DNA of 64,000 bases from JASLDZ01 sp964244065 (GTDB lineage: Bacteria; Pseudomonadota; Alphaproteobacteria; Caulobacterales; Caulobacteraceae): assembly GCA_964244065.1 (NCBI GenBank), contig CAXTHH010000003.1:124001-188000 (forward strand). Direction: 5' to 3'. The position numbers were made by a program, and so were the translations under genes. The notes beneath the pieces were generated by a model, which was not told the DNA's origin, did no database searches, and saw nothing but the letters and a program-made list of their open reading frames with translations. Position 1 is the first letter of the stretch. The number at the start of each line of letters is the position of its first letter. Shown here one piece after another: positions 17,082 through 24,689 of the stretch.

Positions 17082-17996
17082 ATGACCGACGCCGTCCTGC
17101 CCGACGCCGCGCCGACCAACTGGGTGGACCGGTGGGCGCCCGCCCCGCTGCGGCCCTGGCTGAAGCTCGGGCGCTTCGACCGGCCGGCGGGGATCTGGCT
17201 GCTGATGCTCCCCGGCTGGCAGGGCGCGGCCTTGGCGGCGGGGCTGGAGCGGGCGTGGCCGGACTGGACGCTGCTCCTGCGCATCGCCGTCGGTGCGGCG
17301 CTGATGCGGGCGGCGGGGTGCGCCTTCAACGACATCGTGGACCGCGACATCGACCGGCGCGTGGCGCGCACCGCCGCCCGCCCCGTGGCCTCCGGCGCCA
17401 TAAGCCCGCGGGGCGCGGCCGCCTTCCTGGTGGCGCTGAGCCTGCTGGCGTTCGCCATCCTGCTGACGCTCGGCCCCCTGGCCATCGCGCTGGGCGTGGC
17501 GAGCCTCGCGCTGGTGGCCGCCTATCCCTTCATGAAGCGCATCACCTGGTGGCCGCAGGCGTGGCTGGGGCTGACCTTCAACTGGGGCGCGCTGGTGGGC
17601 TTCGCCGCGGCGGCGGGGCGGCTGGAGGCCCCGGCCGGGCTGCTCTACGCGGCCGGGGTCGCCTGGACGCTGGGTTACGACACCATCTACGCCCTGCAGG
17701 ACCTCGAGGACGACGCCCTGGCCGGCGTGAAGTCCTCGGCTCGCAGGCTGGGCGGCGGCGTTCGCGCCGGGGTGGCCGCCTTCTACGCCGCGGCGGGGGC
17801 GCTGGCCTTGGTCGCAGCGCTCGCGTCCGGAGGGCGGGCGGGGCCGCTCGCCGGCGCCCTGCTGTTCTCCGCCCACCTCGGGTGGCAGGCGGCGCGGCTG
17901 CGGCCGCGGGATCCGGCGCGCGCCCTGGCGCTGTTCAGGTCCAACCGCGACGCGGGGCTGCTGCTGTTCGCGGGCCTCGCGCTGGCGGCGCTGTGA
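17082..17996 (+). CDS. ubiA: 4-hydroxybenzoate octaprenyltransferase
   Basis: An inner-membrane prenyltransferase that attaches the polyprenyl tail to 4-hydroxybenzoate in ubiquinone synthesis. The 304-residue protein has about eight to nine membrane helices and both aspartate-rich motifs: CAFNDIVDRDIDRRVARTA with the following ARPVASG, and GYDTIYALQDLEDD. These bind the prenyl diphosphate through magnesium. The next gene, a methyltransferase, follows after 4 bases and is probably co-transcribed. Confidence 0.94.
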   Translation: MTDAVLPDAAPTNWVDRWAPAPLRPWLKLGRFDRPAGIWLLMLPGWQGAALAAGLERAWPDWTLLLRIAVGAALMRAAGCAFNDIVDRDIDRRVARTAARPVASGAISPRGAAAFLVALSLLAFAILLTLGPLAIALGVASLALVAAYPFMKRITWWPQAWLGLTFNWGALVGFAAAAGRLEAPAGLLYAAGVAWTLGYDTIYALQDLEDDALAGVKSSARRLGGGVRAGVAAFYAAAGALALVAALASGGRAGPLAGALLFSAHLGWQAARLRPRDPARALALFRSNRDAGLLLFAGLALAAL

Positions 17997-18000
17997 CGGC

Positions 18001-18651
18001 TTGAGCGCCGACGTCCGCCGCGCCTTCGTGCTGGCCAACACCCGCCTGCAGAGCCCGCCCCACGCGCCCGAGCTCGTCCTGCACCTGGCCGACGAGGTGC
18101 TGCCCATCTGGCGCATGACGGAGGAGGAGCTGGGCGCCCTCGGCGTGCCTCCGCCCTTCTGGGCCTTCGCCTGGGCGGGCGGCCAGGCGCTCGCCCGCTG
18201 GTTGCTGGACAACCCGGCGGAGGTGCGCGGCCGCCGCGTGCTGGATCTGGCCACCGGCTCGGGCCTGTGCGCCATCGCGGCCCTGCGCGCCGGCGCGGCC
18301 GAGGCGCTGGGCGCGGACGTGGACGGCTTCTGCGCCGCCGCGGTGGCGCTGAACGCGGCGGCGAACGGCGTGACGATGGCCTTCACCGACGCCGACCTCA
18401 CCCTCGCCGCGCCGCCCCCGTTCGACGTCGTGCTCGCGGGCGACATCGCCTACGAGCAGCCGCTGGCCGGGCGGGTGCGCGCCTGGCTCGGCCGGGCGCA
18501 CGCGGCGGGGGCGCGGGTGCTGATCGGCGATCCGGGGCGGAGCTACTTCGACCCCGCCGGCCTCGTCCGCTTGGCCGAGTACCGCGTGCCCACCACGCGC
18601 GAGCTGGAGGACCGGGAGGTCAAGCGCACGGGGGTCTGGACCTTCGCTTGA
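18001..18651 (+). CDS. class I SAM methyltransferase, ETF-beta lysine methyltransferase-like
   Basis: A 216-residue methyltransferase starting at TTG (MSADVRRAFVLANTR). It has the SAM-binding GxGxG-type motif LDLATGSGLCAIAA, the acidic strand-two residue in ALGADVDGF and a motif-IV-like VLAGDIAYEQPL. The sequence around PPPFWAFAWAGGQALARWLLDNP matches proteins of the METTL20/ETF-beta lysine methyltransferase family, which modify the beta subunit of electron transfer flavoprotein. A ribosomal L11/L7-L12-type target is the other option. It follows ubiA by 4 bases. The downstream gap carries the parS site. Confidence 0.8.
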   Translation: MSADVRRAFVLANTRLQSPPHAPELVLHLADEVLPIWRMTEEELGALGVPPPFWAFAWAGGQALARWLLDNPAEVRGRRVLDLATGSGLCAIAALRAGAAEALGADVDGFCAAAVALNAAANGVTMAFTDADLTLAAPPPFDVVLAGDIAYEQPLAGRVRAWLGRAHAAGARVLIGDPGRSYFDPAGLVRLAEYRVPTTRELEDREVKRTGVWTFA

Positions 18652-18658
18652 CGGCCGG

Positions 18659-18674
18659 TGTTCCACGTGGAACA
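18659..18674. other. parS: parS centromere site (ParB binding)
   Basis: The perfect 16-base palindrome TGTTCCACGTGGAACA matches the bacterial parS pattern TGTTnCACGTGnAACA. It lies in the gap between the methyltransferase and VOC genes. ParB loads at such sites and, with ParA, partitions the chromosome origin; parS sites cluster near oriC. I saw no second full match in the window. Confidence 0.85.
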
Positions 18675-18698
18675 TTTCGGGAACAAGCGGGGGCGGCG

Positions 18699-19040
18699 AT
18701 GCGGGTCACGGGGAAGATCGACTACGTGGAGCTGCCGTCGCGCGACCTGGCGGCGTCCAGGCGCTTCTACGCCGAGGCGTTCGGCTGGGAATTCACCGAC
18801 TACGGCCCGACCTACGCCGCCTTCGACGAGGGGCTCGAGGGCGGCTTCCAGGCGGACGCCGCGGAGGCGCCCTCCGCGCCCCTGATGGTGCTGTACGCCG
18901 ACGACCTGGACGCCATGCTGGTCAAGGTGACCGCGGCGGGGGCGGACATCGTGCGCCCGATCTTCACCTTCCCCGGCGGCCGCCGCTTCCACTTCCGCGA
19001 CCCCGCCGGCACGGAGCTGGCGGTGGCGAGCTACGGCTAG
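18699..19040 (+). CDS. VOC family (glyoxalase-like) protein
   Basis: A 113-residue single-domain protein of the vicinal oxygen chelate fold. It shows the repeating pattern DYVELPSRDLAASRRFYAEAFGWEF at the N terminus, LYADDLDAMLVKVTAAGA in the middle and GGRRFHFRDPAGTELAVASYG at the end, where the terminal glutamate in GTELAV is a usual metal ligand. The substrate cannot be assigned: close relatives include lactoylglutathione lyase-like and extradiol-type proteins. It begins at ATG 18699, 25 bases after the parS palindrome. Confidence 0.85.
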   Translation: MRVTGKIDYVELPSRDLAASRRFYAEAFGWEFTDYGPTYAAFDEGLEGGFQADAAEAPSAPLMVLYADDLDAMLVKVTAAGADIVRPIFTFPGGRRFHFRDPAGTELAVASYG

Positions 19041-19041
19041 T

Positions 19042-19192
19042 CTCCTCCACTCCCCGGTCGCAGATAAGCGAACCGCCGAAGGAGCGAGGGGGTCGGCCGG
19101 CGCAGCCGGAAGCCGCATTCGGCGTGTCTTCCGCGCTCACGCACGGCCCCTCCGGCCCTCTGGGCCACCTTCCCACCTGCGATGGGGAGGAT
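19042..19192. repeat. repeat family E, copy 1
   Basis: Contains GGTCGGCCGGCGCAGCCGGA, AGCCGCATTC and GCACGGCCCCTCCGGCCC and ends at TGCGATGGGGAGGAT. Copy 2 at 41839 has the same order of blocks. It contains the 3' end and stop codon of the leftward SDR gene. Confidence 0.75.
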
Positions 19193-20189
19193 CAGGGCGC
19201 TCCAGGGCTGATCGGAAGTCCGGCCGGAACGGACGGGGATTCCAGCCCAGGTCGCGCTGCGCCGGGCCGGGGTCGAACACGAGGTCGGCGGACATGCGCT
19301 CGCCCATGGCGGCCCCCGCGCCGGGCAGCAGCGGCGAGGCGAGCGCCAGCCCCGCTCGCCACAGCCACGGCGGCGCGTGCAGCAGGCGCGGCGGGCGGCC
19401 CAGCCCCGCGAACACGCGCCGGCACATGTCGGCGTAGGTGAGCGTCTCGCCGCCCGGCAGGTCGTAGGCGCGGTTCGCCGCCGCCGGGCTGGCCAGCGCG
19501 GCGATCACGGCGGCGGCGAGATCGTCCGCGTGCACGGGCTGGCGCAGACCCTCGCCGCGGCCGGAGAGCGGCAGGACGCCGAAGCGCCGCGCCAGCCCGG
19601 CCAGGCGCGAGACGTTGCGGTCGCGCCCCTCCGCGTAGACCAGCGTCGGCCGCAGGACGGTCCAGGTCGCGCCCGCCGCCTCGCACAGCCGCGCCACCTC
19701 CGCCTCCGCTTCCGCGAGCCGCCGCGCCACCCCGCGCTCGGCCGGGTCGGACGACTGCGCCTTGGTCCAGCGGCTGGTGGAGGAGACGGCCACCACGCGC
19801 GTCCAGCCCTGCGCCAGCAGCTCCGGAAGCACGGGCGGGAGCAGCCAGATCGGGGCGAGGTGCGCCACGACTCCCTTCCCCCTCGATGGGGGAAGGGCCG
19901 CGGATGGGGGTGAGGGCGTGACGCTTGTCGGCGGACTTGGGCGGCGCTTCCCGCGCTCGGACGTCAGACGATGTGCCGCCACCCCCATCTCCGGCCCTTC
20001 CCCCATCGAGGGGGAAGGGAGGCCCGCGCCCAGGTTCCAGGCGACCCAGCGCTCGTACCCCTCGGCGCCCCCGCCGCGCCCCACGCCCCACAGGTCCGCG
20101 CCCGCCATGCGCGCGGGCAGGCAGCGCCCGATCAGGCTGGTGGCGCCCGTGACCAGCACGGGTCCGGCGGTCGGGGGCGAGGACGGCAT
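19137..20189 (-). CDS. NAD-dependent epimerase/SDR-type protein carrying an in-frame repeat insertion
   Basis: A 350-residue atypical short-chain dehydrogenase. The N terminus has the Rossmann loop VTGATSLIG; the later parts include LAPIWLLPPVLPELL, VAVSSTSRWTK (no YxxxK pair), LRPTLVYAEGRDRN and PVHADDLAAAVIAAL. Between WVAWNLGAG and VVAHLAPIW about 50 residues (PSPSMGEGPEMG through ALPPSRGKG) are the translation of a palindromic element at 19871-20021, low in complexity and without fold character. The last about 18 residues come from repeat family E. The frame stays open, so it may be expressed, but the insertion falls after the second strand of the Rossmann fold and could impair cofactor binding. 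It diverges from pmbA. Confidence 0.7.
   Translation of the reverse strand: MPSSPPTAGPVLVTGATSLIGRCLPARMAGADLWGVGRGGGAEGYERWVAWNLGAGLPSPSMGEGPEMGVAAHRLTSERGKRRPSPPTSVTPSPPSAALPPSRGKGVVAHLAPIWLLPPVLPELLAQGWTRVVAVSSTSRWTKAQSSDPAERGVARRLAEAEAEVARLCEAAGATWTVLRPTLVYAEGRDRNVSRLAGLARRFGVLPLSGRGEGLRQPVHADDLAAAVIAALASPAAANRAYDLPGGETLTYADMCRRVFAGLGRPPRLLHAPPWLWRAGLALASPLLPGAGAAMGERMSADLVFDPGPAQRDLGWNPRPFRPDFRSALERPDPPHRRWEGGPEGRRGRA
19871..20021. repeat. palindromic element with 30-bp perfect terminal inverted repeats, inside a CDS (family F)
   Basis: Bases 19871-19900 and 19992-20021 are exact reverse complements, and each is itself nearly palindromic around CCCCCTCGATGGGGG. The match extends inward over GATGGGGGTG with few mismatches. 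The 151-base unit lies wholly within the leftward SDR reading frame without introducing a stop. Confidence 0.9.
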
Positions 20190-20256
20190 CGCTCCGCCCT
20201 AGCCTCCGACGGTGCGGACGGCCATATCGGGCCGCGCCCCGCCTCCCGGAGACCTC

Positions 20257-21591
20257 ATGGACGAGACCCTGCTGCACGACGTCGTGGCCGCCTGCCGAGC
20301 CGCGGGCGCGGACGCGGCGGAGGCCGTGGGGGCCGAGCGGCGCTCGCTGTCGGTGGCCAGCCGCGAGGGCGCGCTGGAGGAGCTGGAGCGCGAGGAGGCG
20401 CGCGACCTCTCCGTGCGCGTGTTCGTGGGGCGGCGGCAGGCGGCGGTGTCCGGCTCCGACCTGTCCAGGGGCGCCATCGCCAAGCTGATCGACCGTGCGG
20501 TGGCCATGGCCCGGCTCGCGCCCGAGGACCCCTACGCCGCCCTGGCCCCGCCCGAGCTCCTGGCGCGCGGCCCCTTCCCCGACCTCGACCTCTACGACCC
20601 CGCCGAGCCCACCGCCGAGGCGCTGGAGGAGGCCGCCCGCCGGGCGGACGCGGCCGCGCTCGCCGTGCCGGGGGTGACCAACAGCGACGGCGGCTCGGCG
20701 AGCTGGAGCGCCGGCGCGCACCGCTTCGTCACCAGCGAGGGCTTCTCCGGCCTGTCGCGCGCCAGCTGGTGGAGCGTGTCGGCCTCGGCCATCGCCGGCG
20801 AGGGCTCGGGCATGGAGCGCGGCGGGGACGGGCGCACCACGCGCTGGCGCGGCGACCTCCCCTCGCCCGAGTCCATCGGCGCGGAGGGCGGCCGCCGGGC
20901 GGTGGCGCGGCTCGGGGCGCGCAAGATCGCCTCCACCACCGCGCCCGTGCTGTTCGACAACCGGCACTCGACCTCGCTGCTCGGCCCCCTCCTCGGCGCC
21001 ATCTCCGGCCCTTCGCTGGCCCGCGGCACCTCCTTCCTGAAGGACCGGCTCGGCAAGGCCGTGTTCTCGCCCGCGGTGACGATCACCGACGATCCCTTCG
21101 TGGTGCGCGGCATGGGCTCCGGCGTGTGGGACGACGAGGGCCTGCCGGTGGTCGCGCGCAAGCTGGTGGACGCGGGGGTGCTCACCACCTGGCTGCTGAA
21201 CCTGGCCAGCGCCCGGCAGCTGGGGATGGCCCCCACCGGCCACGCCAGCCGGGGCGGCGCCGGGCCCTCCGGCGTCAGCGTGCACAACCTCGTGCTCCAG
21301 CCGGGGCCGGACAGCCCGGAGGCCCTGATGCGCGCCGCGGGCGGGCGGGGGCTGCAGGTCACCTCCATGTTCGGCCCGTCGCTGAACGCCAACACAGGCG
21401 ACTGGTCGGCCGGCGTCGCCGGCGTGTGGTGGGAGGGCGGCGAGCCCGCCTACCCGGTCACCGAGATCACGGTCGCGGGCGCCCTGCCCGAGATCTACGC
21501 CCGGCTGGTTCCCGCCAGCGACCTGGACGTCCGCGGCGCGATTGAGGCGCCCTCGATCCTGGTCGACGGCCTGGCGATCGCCGGCAAGTGA
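20257..21591 (+). CDS. pmbA: metalloprotease PmbA/TldE
   Basis: A 444-residue TldD/PmbA family protein. With TldD it forms a zinc protease that cleaves unfolded peptides; TldE itself lacks the zinc HExxxH helix, and none is visible here. Family features are the N-terminal EGALEELEREEARDLSVRVF, the central WSVSASAIAGEGSGMERGGD and the C-terminal GRGLQVTSMFGPSLNANTGDWSAG. The start ATG was chosen because the 15 preceding codons are unconserved leader. The next gene overlaps by GTGA. Confidence 0.92.
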   Translation: MDETLLHDVVAACRAAGADAAEAVGAERRSLSVASREGALEELEREEARDLSVRVFVGRRQAAVSGSDLSRGAIAKLIDRAVAMARLAPEDPYAALAPPELLARGPFPDLDLYDPAEPTAEALEEAARRADAAALAVPGVTNSDGGSASWSAGAHRFVTSEGFSGLSRASWWSVSASAIAGEGSGMERGGDGRTTRWRGDLPSPESIGAEGGRRAVARLGARKIASTTAPVLFDNRHSTSLLGPLLGAISGPSLARGTSFLKDRLGKAVFSPAVTITDDPFVVRGMGSGVWDDEGLPVVARKLVDAGVLTTWLLNLASARQLGMAPTGHASRGGAGPSGVSVHNLVLQPGPDSPEALMRAAGGRGLQVTSMFGPSLNANTGDWSAGVAGVWWEGGEPAYPVTEITVAGALPEIYARLVPASDLDVRGAIEAPSILVDGLAIAGK

Positions 21592-22604
21592 GCGACCTCG
21601 CCCTCCTGGCCGACGCGGCCCGGGAGGCCGGGGCGCTGATGACGCGCATGCGCCCGGGCGTGCGCGTGCACGGCAAGCCGGACGGCTCCCCGGTGACGGA
21701 GGCCGACCTCGCCGTCGACCGCATGCTGCGCGAGAGGCTCATGGCGGCCCGGCCGGACTACGGCTGGCTCTCGGAGGAGACGGCGGACGATCCCGCCCGC
21801 CTGGCGCGCCGCCGGGTGTTCGTGGTCGATCCCATCGACGGCACCGCCGCCTACATCCGCGGCAAGCCGTGGTTCTGCACCTCGCTGGCGGTGGTGGAGG
21901 ACGGGCTGCCCGTGGCCGCCGCGGTGCTCGCGCCGGAGCTCGGCGAGCTGCACCTGGCCGAGGCGGGCGGCGGCGCGCGCCTGAACGGGGAGCCCGTGCG
22001 CGTCGCCCCGGCGGCAGCCGACCTGTCGACCGCGCGCGTGGTGGGCGACCCCGACCTCCTGCGACCGCCGGCCTGGCCGCCCTTCACCGTGGAACGGCGC
22101 AACGCCATCGCGTGGCGCCTGGCGGCGGTGGGCGCGGGGGTGTTCGACGCCGCCATCGCCCCCTCGCCCAAGTGGGAGTGGGACGTGGCCGCCGGCGCCC
22201 TGATCGCCGCGGAGGCGGGCGCGGCCGTCACGGATGCGCAGGGGCGACCTCTGCGCTTCAACACGCCCGAGGCGCGCCTGCCGGGCCTGGTCGCCTGCGC
22301 GCCGGCGCTGCTGCCGTTGATCTTGGCCCGCCTCGCCCCTAAGCCCGCCGCGCGCGCTCAGGAGCCCCGCCCGCCCATGTCCCAGCAGCTTCTCCACCTG
22401 GTGTTCGGCGGCGAGCTGAGCCACGTCGACGGGACCGAGTTCCGGGACCTGTCGAAGCTGGACTTCGTGGGCGCCTATCCGGACTACGCCAGCGCCCGCG
22501 CCGCCTGGCTCGCCCGGGCGCAGGCCACGGTGGACAACGCGCACATGCGCTACTTCATCGTCCACGCCCACCGGCTGCTCGACCCGGCCAAGGATGCGGC
22601 CTGA
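21588..22604 (+). CDS. inositol monophosphatase-family phosphatase fused to a DUF4170 domain
   Basis: A 338-residue two-domain protein. Residues 1 to about 255 are an IMPase-fold magnesium phosphatase with SEETADD, VVDPIDGTAAY and KWEWDVAAGALIAAEAGA, of the type acting on inositol phosphates or 3'-phosphoadenosine 5'-phosphate (CysQ-like). From the in-frame ATG at 22377 (residue 264) the sequence MSQQLLHLVFGGELSHV to HMRYFIVHAHRLLDP is a small DUF4170-type protein that I would expect as a separate neighbouring gene. No stop separates the two, so they are fused, or the second part has its own internal start. It overlaps pmbA by GTGA. Confidence 0.85.
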   Translation: MSDLALLADAAREAGALMTRMRPGVRVHGKPDGSPVTEADLAVDRMLRERLMAARPDYGWLSEETADDPARLARRRVFVVDPIDGTAAYIRGKPWFCTSLAVVEDGLPVAAAVLAPELGELHLAEAGGGARLNGEPVRVAPAAADLSTARVVGDPDLLRPPAWPPFTVERRNAIAWRLAAVGAGVFDAAIAPSPKWEWDVAAGALIAAEAGAAVTDAQGRPLRFNTPEARLPGLVACAPALLPLILARLAPKPAARAQEPRPPMSQQLLHLVFGGELSHVDGTEFRDLSKLDFVGAYPDYASARAAWLARAQATVDNAHMRYFIVHAHRLLDPAKDAA

Positions 22605-22612
22605 CGAAAGGA

Positions 22613-22641
22613 CGGCCCCGACGCGAGGCGCGCCGGGGCCG
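22613..22641. terminator. hairpin terminator between convergent genes
   Basis: A stem CGGCCCCGACGC / GCGCCGGGGCCG with a short loop lies 9 bases past the phosphatase stop codon and 23 bases from the stop of the convergent secreted-protein gene. There is no T-run, so it may act as a bidirectional attenuating stem rather than a classical intrinsic terminator. Confidence 0.5.
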
Positions 22642-22663
22642 AGGGGGAGTGTCGGAGGAAAGC

Positions 22664-23002
22664 TCAGCGCTTGGCGGAGGTGTTGCACTTGCCGAGATCG
22701 TCGCCGGCCACGACGTCCGAGCCGGTCTGGTAGAGCTCGAAGGCCCCCAACGACTTGGCGGCCGAGGCGCACTCGCGGCCGAGCGACTGCACGCGGGCGG
22801 TGGAGGTGGCGTTGGCGCGGCACGTCTGGGCCTCGCAGTGCCAGATGCGCCCATCGATCACCGGGTCGGCGGGCCGGGTCAGCGGGATGGCCAGGCGCGC
22901 ATAGGTGACGCCCTTGGCGAGCGACACGGGCGTGACCGCGGGAGCCGGGGCGTTGGCCGCCACGGCGGCGACGGCGAGGGCAGCGAGGGCTTGCACAAAC
23001 AT
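22664..23002 (-). CDS. small secreted cysteine-containing protein, CC_3452-like
   Basis: A 112-residue exported protein. The first about 20 residues (MFVQALAALAVAAVAANAPA) are a signal peptide. The mature part has the pattern IWHCEAQTCRANATS, then RVQSLGRECASAAKSLG and a terminal DDLGKCNTSAKR; four cysteines could form two disulfides. It resembles small periplasmic proteins of unknown function in Caulobacterales and sphingomonads. It diverges from a LysR-type regulator, which may control it. Confidence 0.75.
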   Translation of the reverse strand: MFVQALAALAVAAVAANAPAPAVTPVSLAKGVTYARLAIPLTRPADPVIDGRIWHCEAQTCRANATSTARVQSLGRECASAAKSLGAFELYQTGSDVVAGDDLGKCNTSAKR

Positions 23003-23122
23003 GAGTGGCTCTCCGGAGAGGGAGGATTGAGGAGGGGTGTGACGGGGAGGAACCCCCTCCAGGCATCTCTAACCTATCGGTGATCGGCGGCGCCCGCCAT
23101 TGCGAAGCTCTGCACGGGTGCT

Positions 23123-24052
23123 ATGCATTTCTGCATGCCCGACGCCTTGACCGAAGCCGCCGACTGGACGCTGATCCGCTCCTTCATCGAGGTGGTGCGA
23201 ACCGGCACCCTCTCCGCGGCGGCGCGCAACCTCGGCCAGACCCAGCCCACCATCGGCCGCCAGGTGCGCCGGCTGGAGGAGCTGTGCGGCGAGCCCCTGT
23301 TCCTCCGCCGCGGCCGCGACCTGGCGCCGACCGAACGGGCGCAGACGCTCTACGAGCAGGCCAACGCCCTGGAGACGGAGGTGACAGGGTTGACCCGCGC
23401 CTTCGCCGCGCCCGTCAGCCAGGGCCCTGGCACGGTGCGGATCACCACCACCGAGCTGTTCGCCTCCTACGCCCTGCCCTACCTGCTGCCGCCTCTGCTG
23501 AAGGCCGACGCGGGCCTGGAGATCGAGATCCTGGCCAGCGACCGCATCGACAACCTGGTGCGACGCGACGCCGACATGGCCGTGCGCTTCGGCCGTCCCG
23601 TCGAGCCCGAGCTGATCGCGGTCAAGGTGGCGGAGCTGGAAGTCGGCCTCTACGCCTCGCCGGAGCTGATCGCCACGCACGACCCGCCCCGCAACCTCGC
23701 CGAGCTGATCCCCTGGCCGTGGGTCGGCAGTCGCGACGCCTCCGAGTTGATCGAGCACTCCCGCGCCATGGGCTCGCCCATCGGCCGCCACGGCGTGCGC
23801 GTGCGCAGCGACAGCCTGCATGTGCGTCTAGCGGCCATGGAGGCGGGGCTGGGCGTCGGCGCCCTGGTCACCTGGCTGGCTGACGCCCGGCCTCAGCTGC
23901 GCCGACTACTGCCAGACTACGTGCCCGCCACACTGCCGCTATGGTTGGTGGCGCACGACGACCTGAATCGCTCTCCCCGCCTGCGCCGCGTGTTCGACGG
24001 CCTTCGCGCTGTGCTGCGCGAGAAGGCGGCCCGGCGCGGCGGGTCGTTCTGA
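23123..24052 (+). CDS. LysR family transcriptional regulator
   Basis: A 309-residue LysR-type regulator. The N-terminal winged helix spans about residues 15-75 (FIEVVRTGTLSAAARNLG, TQPTIGRQVRRLEEL, GEPLFLRRGRDLAPTERA). The periplasmic-binding-like effector domain runs from about 95 to 295 (VRITTTELFASYALPYLL, DADMAVRFGRP). An in-frame ATG four codons in, at 23135, is an alternative start. The first 14 bases form a perfect inverted repeat (ATGCA-TTTC-TGCAT), which could be an operator if the second ATG is used. The effector is unknown. Confidence 0.9.
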   Translation: MHFCMPDALTEAADWTLIRSFIEVVRTGTLSAAARNLGQTQPTIGRQVRRLEELCGEPLFLRRGRDLAPTERAQTLYEQANALETEVTGLTRAFAAPVSQGPGTVRITTTELFASYALPYLLPPLLKADAGLEIEILASDRIDNLVRRDADMAVRFGRPVEPELIAVKVAELEVGLYASPELIATHDPPRNLAELIPWPWVGSRDASELIEHSRAMGSPIGRHGVRVRSDSLHVRLAAMEAGLGVGALVTWLADARPQLRRLLPDYVPATLPLWLVAHDDLNRSPRLRRVFDGLRAVLREKAARRGGSF

Positions 24053-24056
24053 GGGA

Positions 24057-24338
24057 CTACAGTCCCAGCGCGCTTCGCAGCAGCGCATTGGCCCGCGTCT
24101 GCCATCCCGGTCCGTCGCTGCGCAGCCGCTCGACGACCGCCGAGTCAAGCCGCAGCGTTACCTGCCGCTTGGGATCAAGCGAGCGCGGGCGGCCAGCCTT
24201 AGTCAGGGTGCCGTTGGCCGGGCGAATCACGCGATCACCCATGCTGAACTCGGCCCGCTCGAACTGATCATCCGTCCACTCCGGCGCCTGATCGGGATCA
24301 GACCAGTCGATGTCCGAACTTGCGTTCTTCTCGATCAT
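24057..24338 (-). CDS. brnA: BrnA family antitoxin
   Basis: A 93-residue antitoxin. The N-terminal part (DQAPEWTDDQFERAEFSMG) is the acidic BrnT-binding region and the C-terminal part (RQVTLRLDSAVVERLRSDGPGW, then ANALLRSALGL) is a ribbon-helix-helix DNA-binding domain. BrnA neutralises BrnT and represses its own promoter. Its start lies within the end of brnT (41-base overlap), with the usual toxin-first order. The pair ends 5 bases from the convergent LysR gene. Confidence 0.9.
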   Translation of the reverse strand: MIEKNASSDIDWSDPDQAPEWTDDQFERAEFSMGDRVIRPANGTLTKAGRPRSLDPKRQVTLRLDSAVVERLRSDGPGWQTRANALLRSALGL

Positions 24339-24570
24339 TGCAGCGCCTCATGGAGATGATGTGTTGGGCGTCGCCTCTCTGGGTCCATACGACCATGACA
24401 AGGACGCCGTTGAGACGGCCCATCGTCTGTAATCTCAGCTCGCCATAGTCATGGCGATCGTCGATGTGCGTGAGCTTCGGACCCTGCATGATCTGTGCGG
24501 CGTCCTCGAAATCGAGCCCGCGATCTCGCAAGGTCGAGACGCGTTTGGCTGAATGGTAAGTGATCCGCAT
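24298..24570 (-). CDS. brnT: BrnT family toxin (RelE-fold ribonuclease)
   Basis: A 90-residue toxin of the BrnT family, which cleaves RNA and arrests growth when free of BrnA. Recognisable positions are AKRVSTLRDRGLDFEDAAQIM, DDRHDYGELRLQTMGRLNG, VVWTQRGDAQHIISMRR and the terminal EERKF. All parts of the fold are present, so it looks intact. The region just upstream, 24571-24689, is noticeably more AT-rich than its surroundings and probably holds the autoregulated promoter; the lower GC of the pair fits acquisition by transfer. Confidence 0.9.
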   Translation of the reverse strand: MRITYHSAKRVSTLRDRGLDFEDAAQIMQGPKLTHIDDRHDYGELRLQTMGRLNGVLVMVVWTQRGDAQHIISMRRCNDREERKFGHRLV

Positions 24571-24689
24571 GGAGGCGGCCTCCGTAGGGGCTGGATCATG
24601 GTTAGCTCCTGCGGGCTTCAGCCGCCGTTGTCAGCGCCGCGACAAGTCGAGGCGTGATTTTTGTAGCTCCAATAATCATCTATGACAAT

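Noticed and set aside
18658..18885. Frame starting MFHVEHFGNKRG
   Set aside because: The MFHVEH start is only the translation of the parS palindrome; the frame overlaps the well-supported VOC gene in another phase.
23123..23136. ATGCA-TTTC-TGCAT inverted repeat as a LysR operator
   Set aside because: It is short and coincides with the start codons of the regulator gene itself; without homologous upstream regions it cannot be told from chance.
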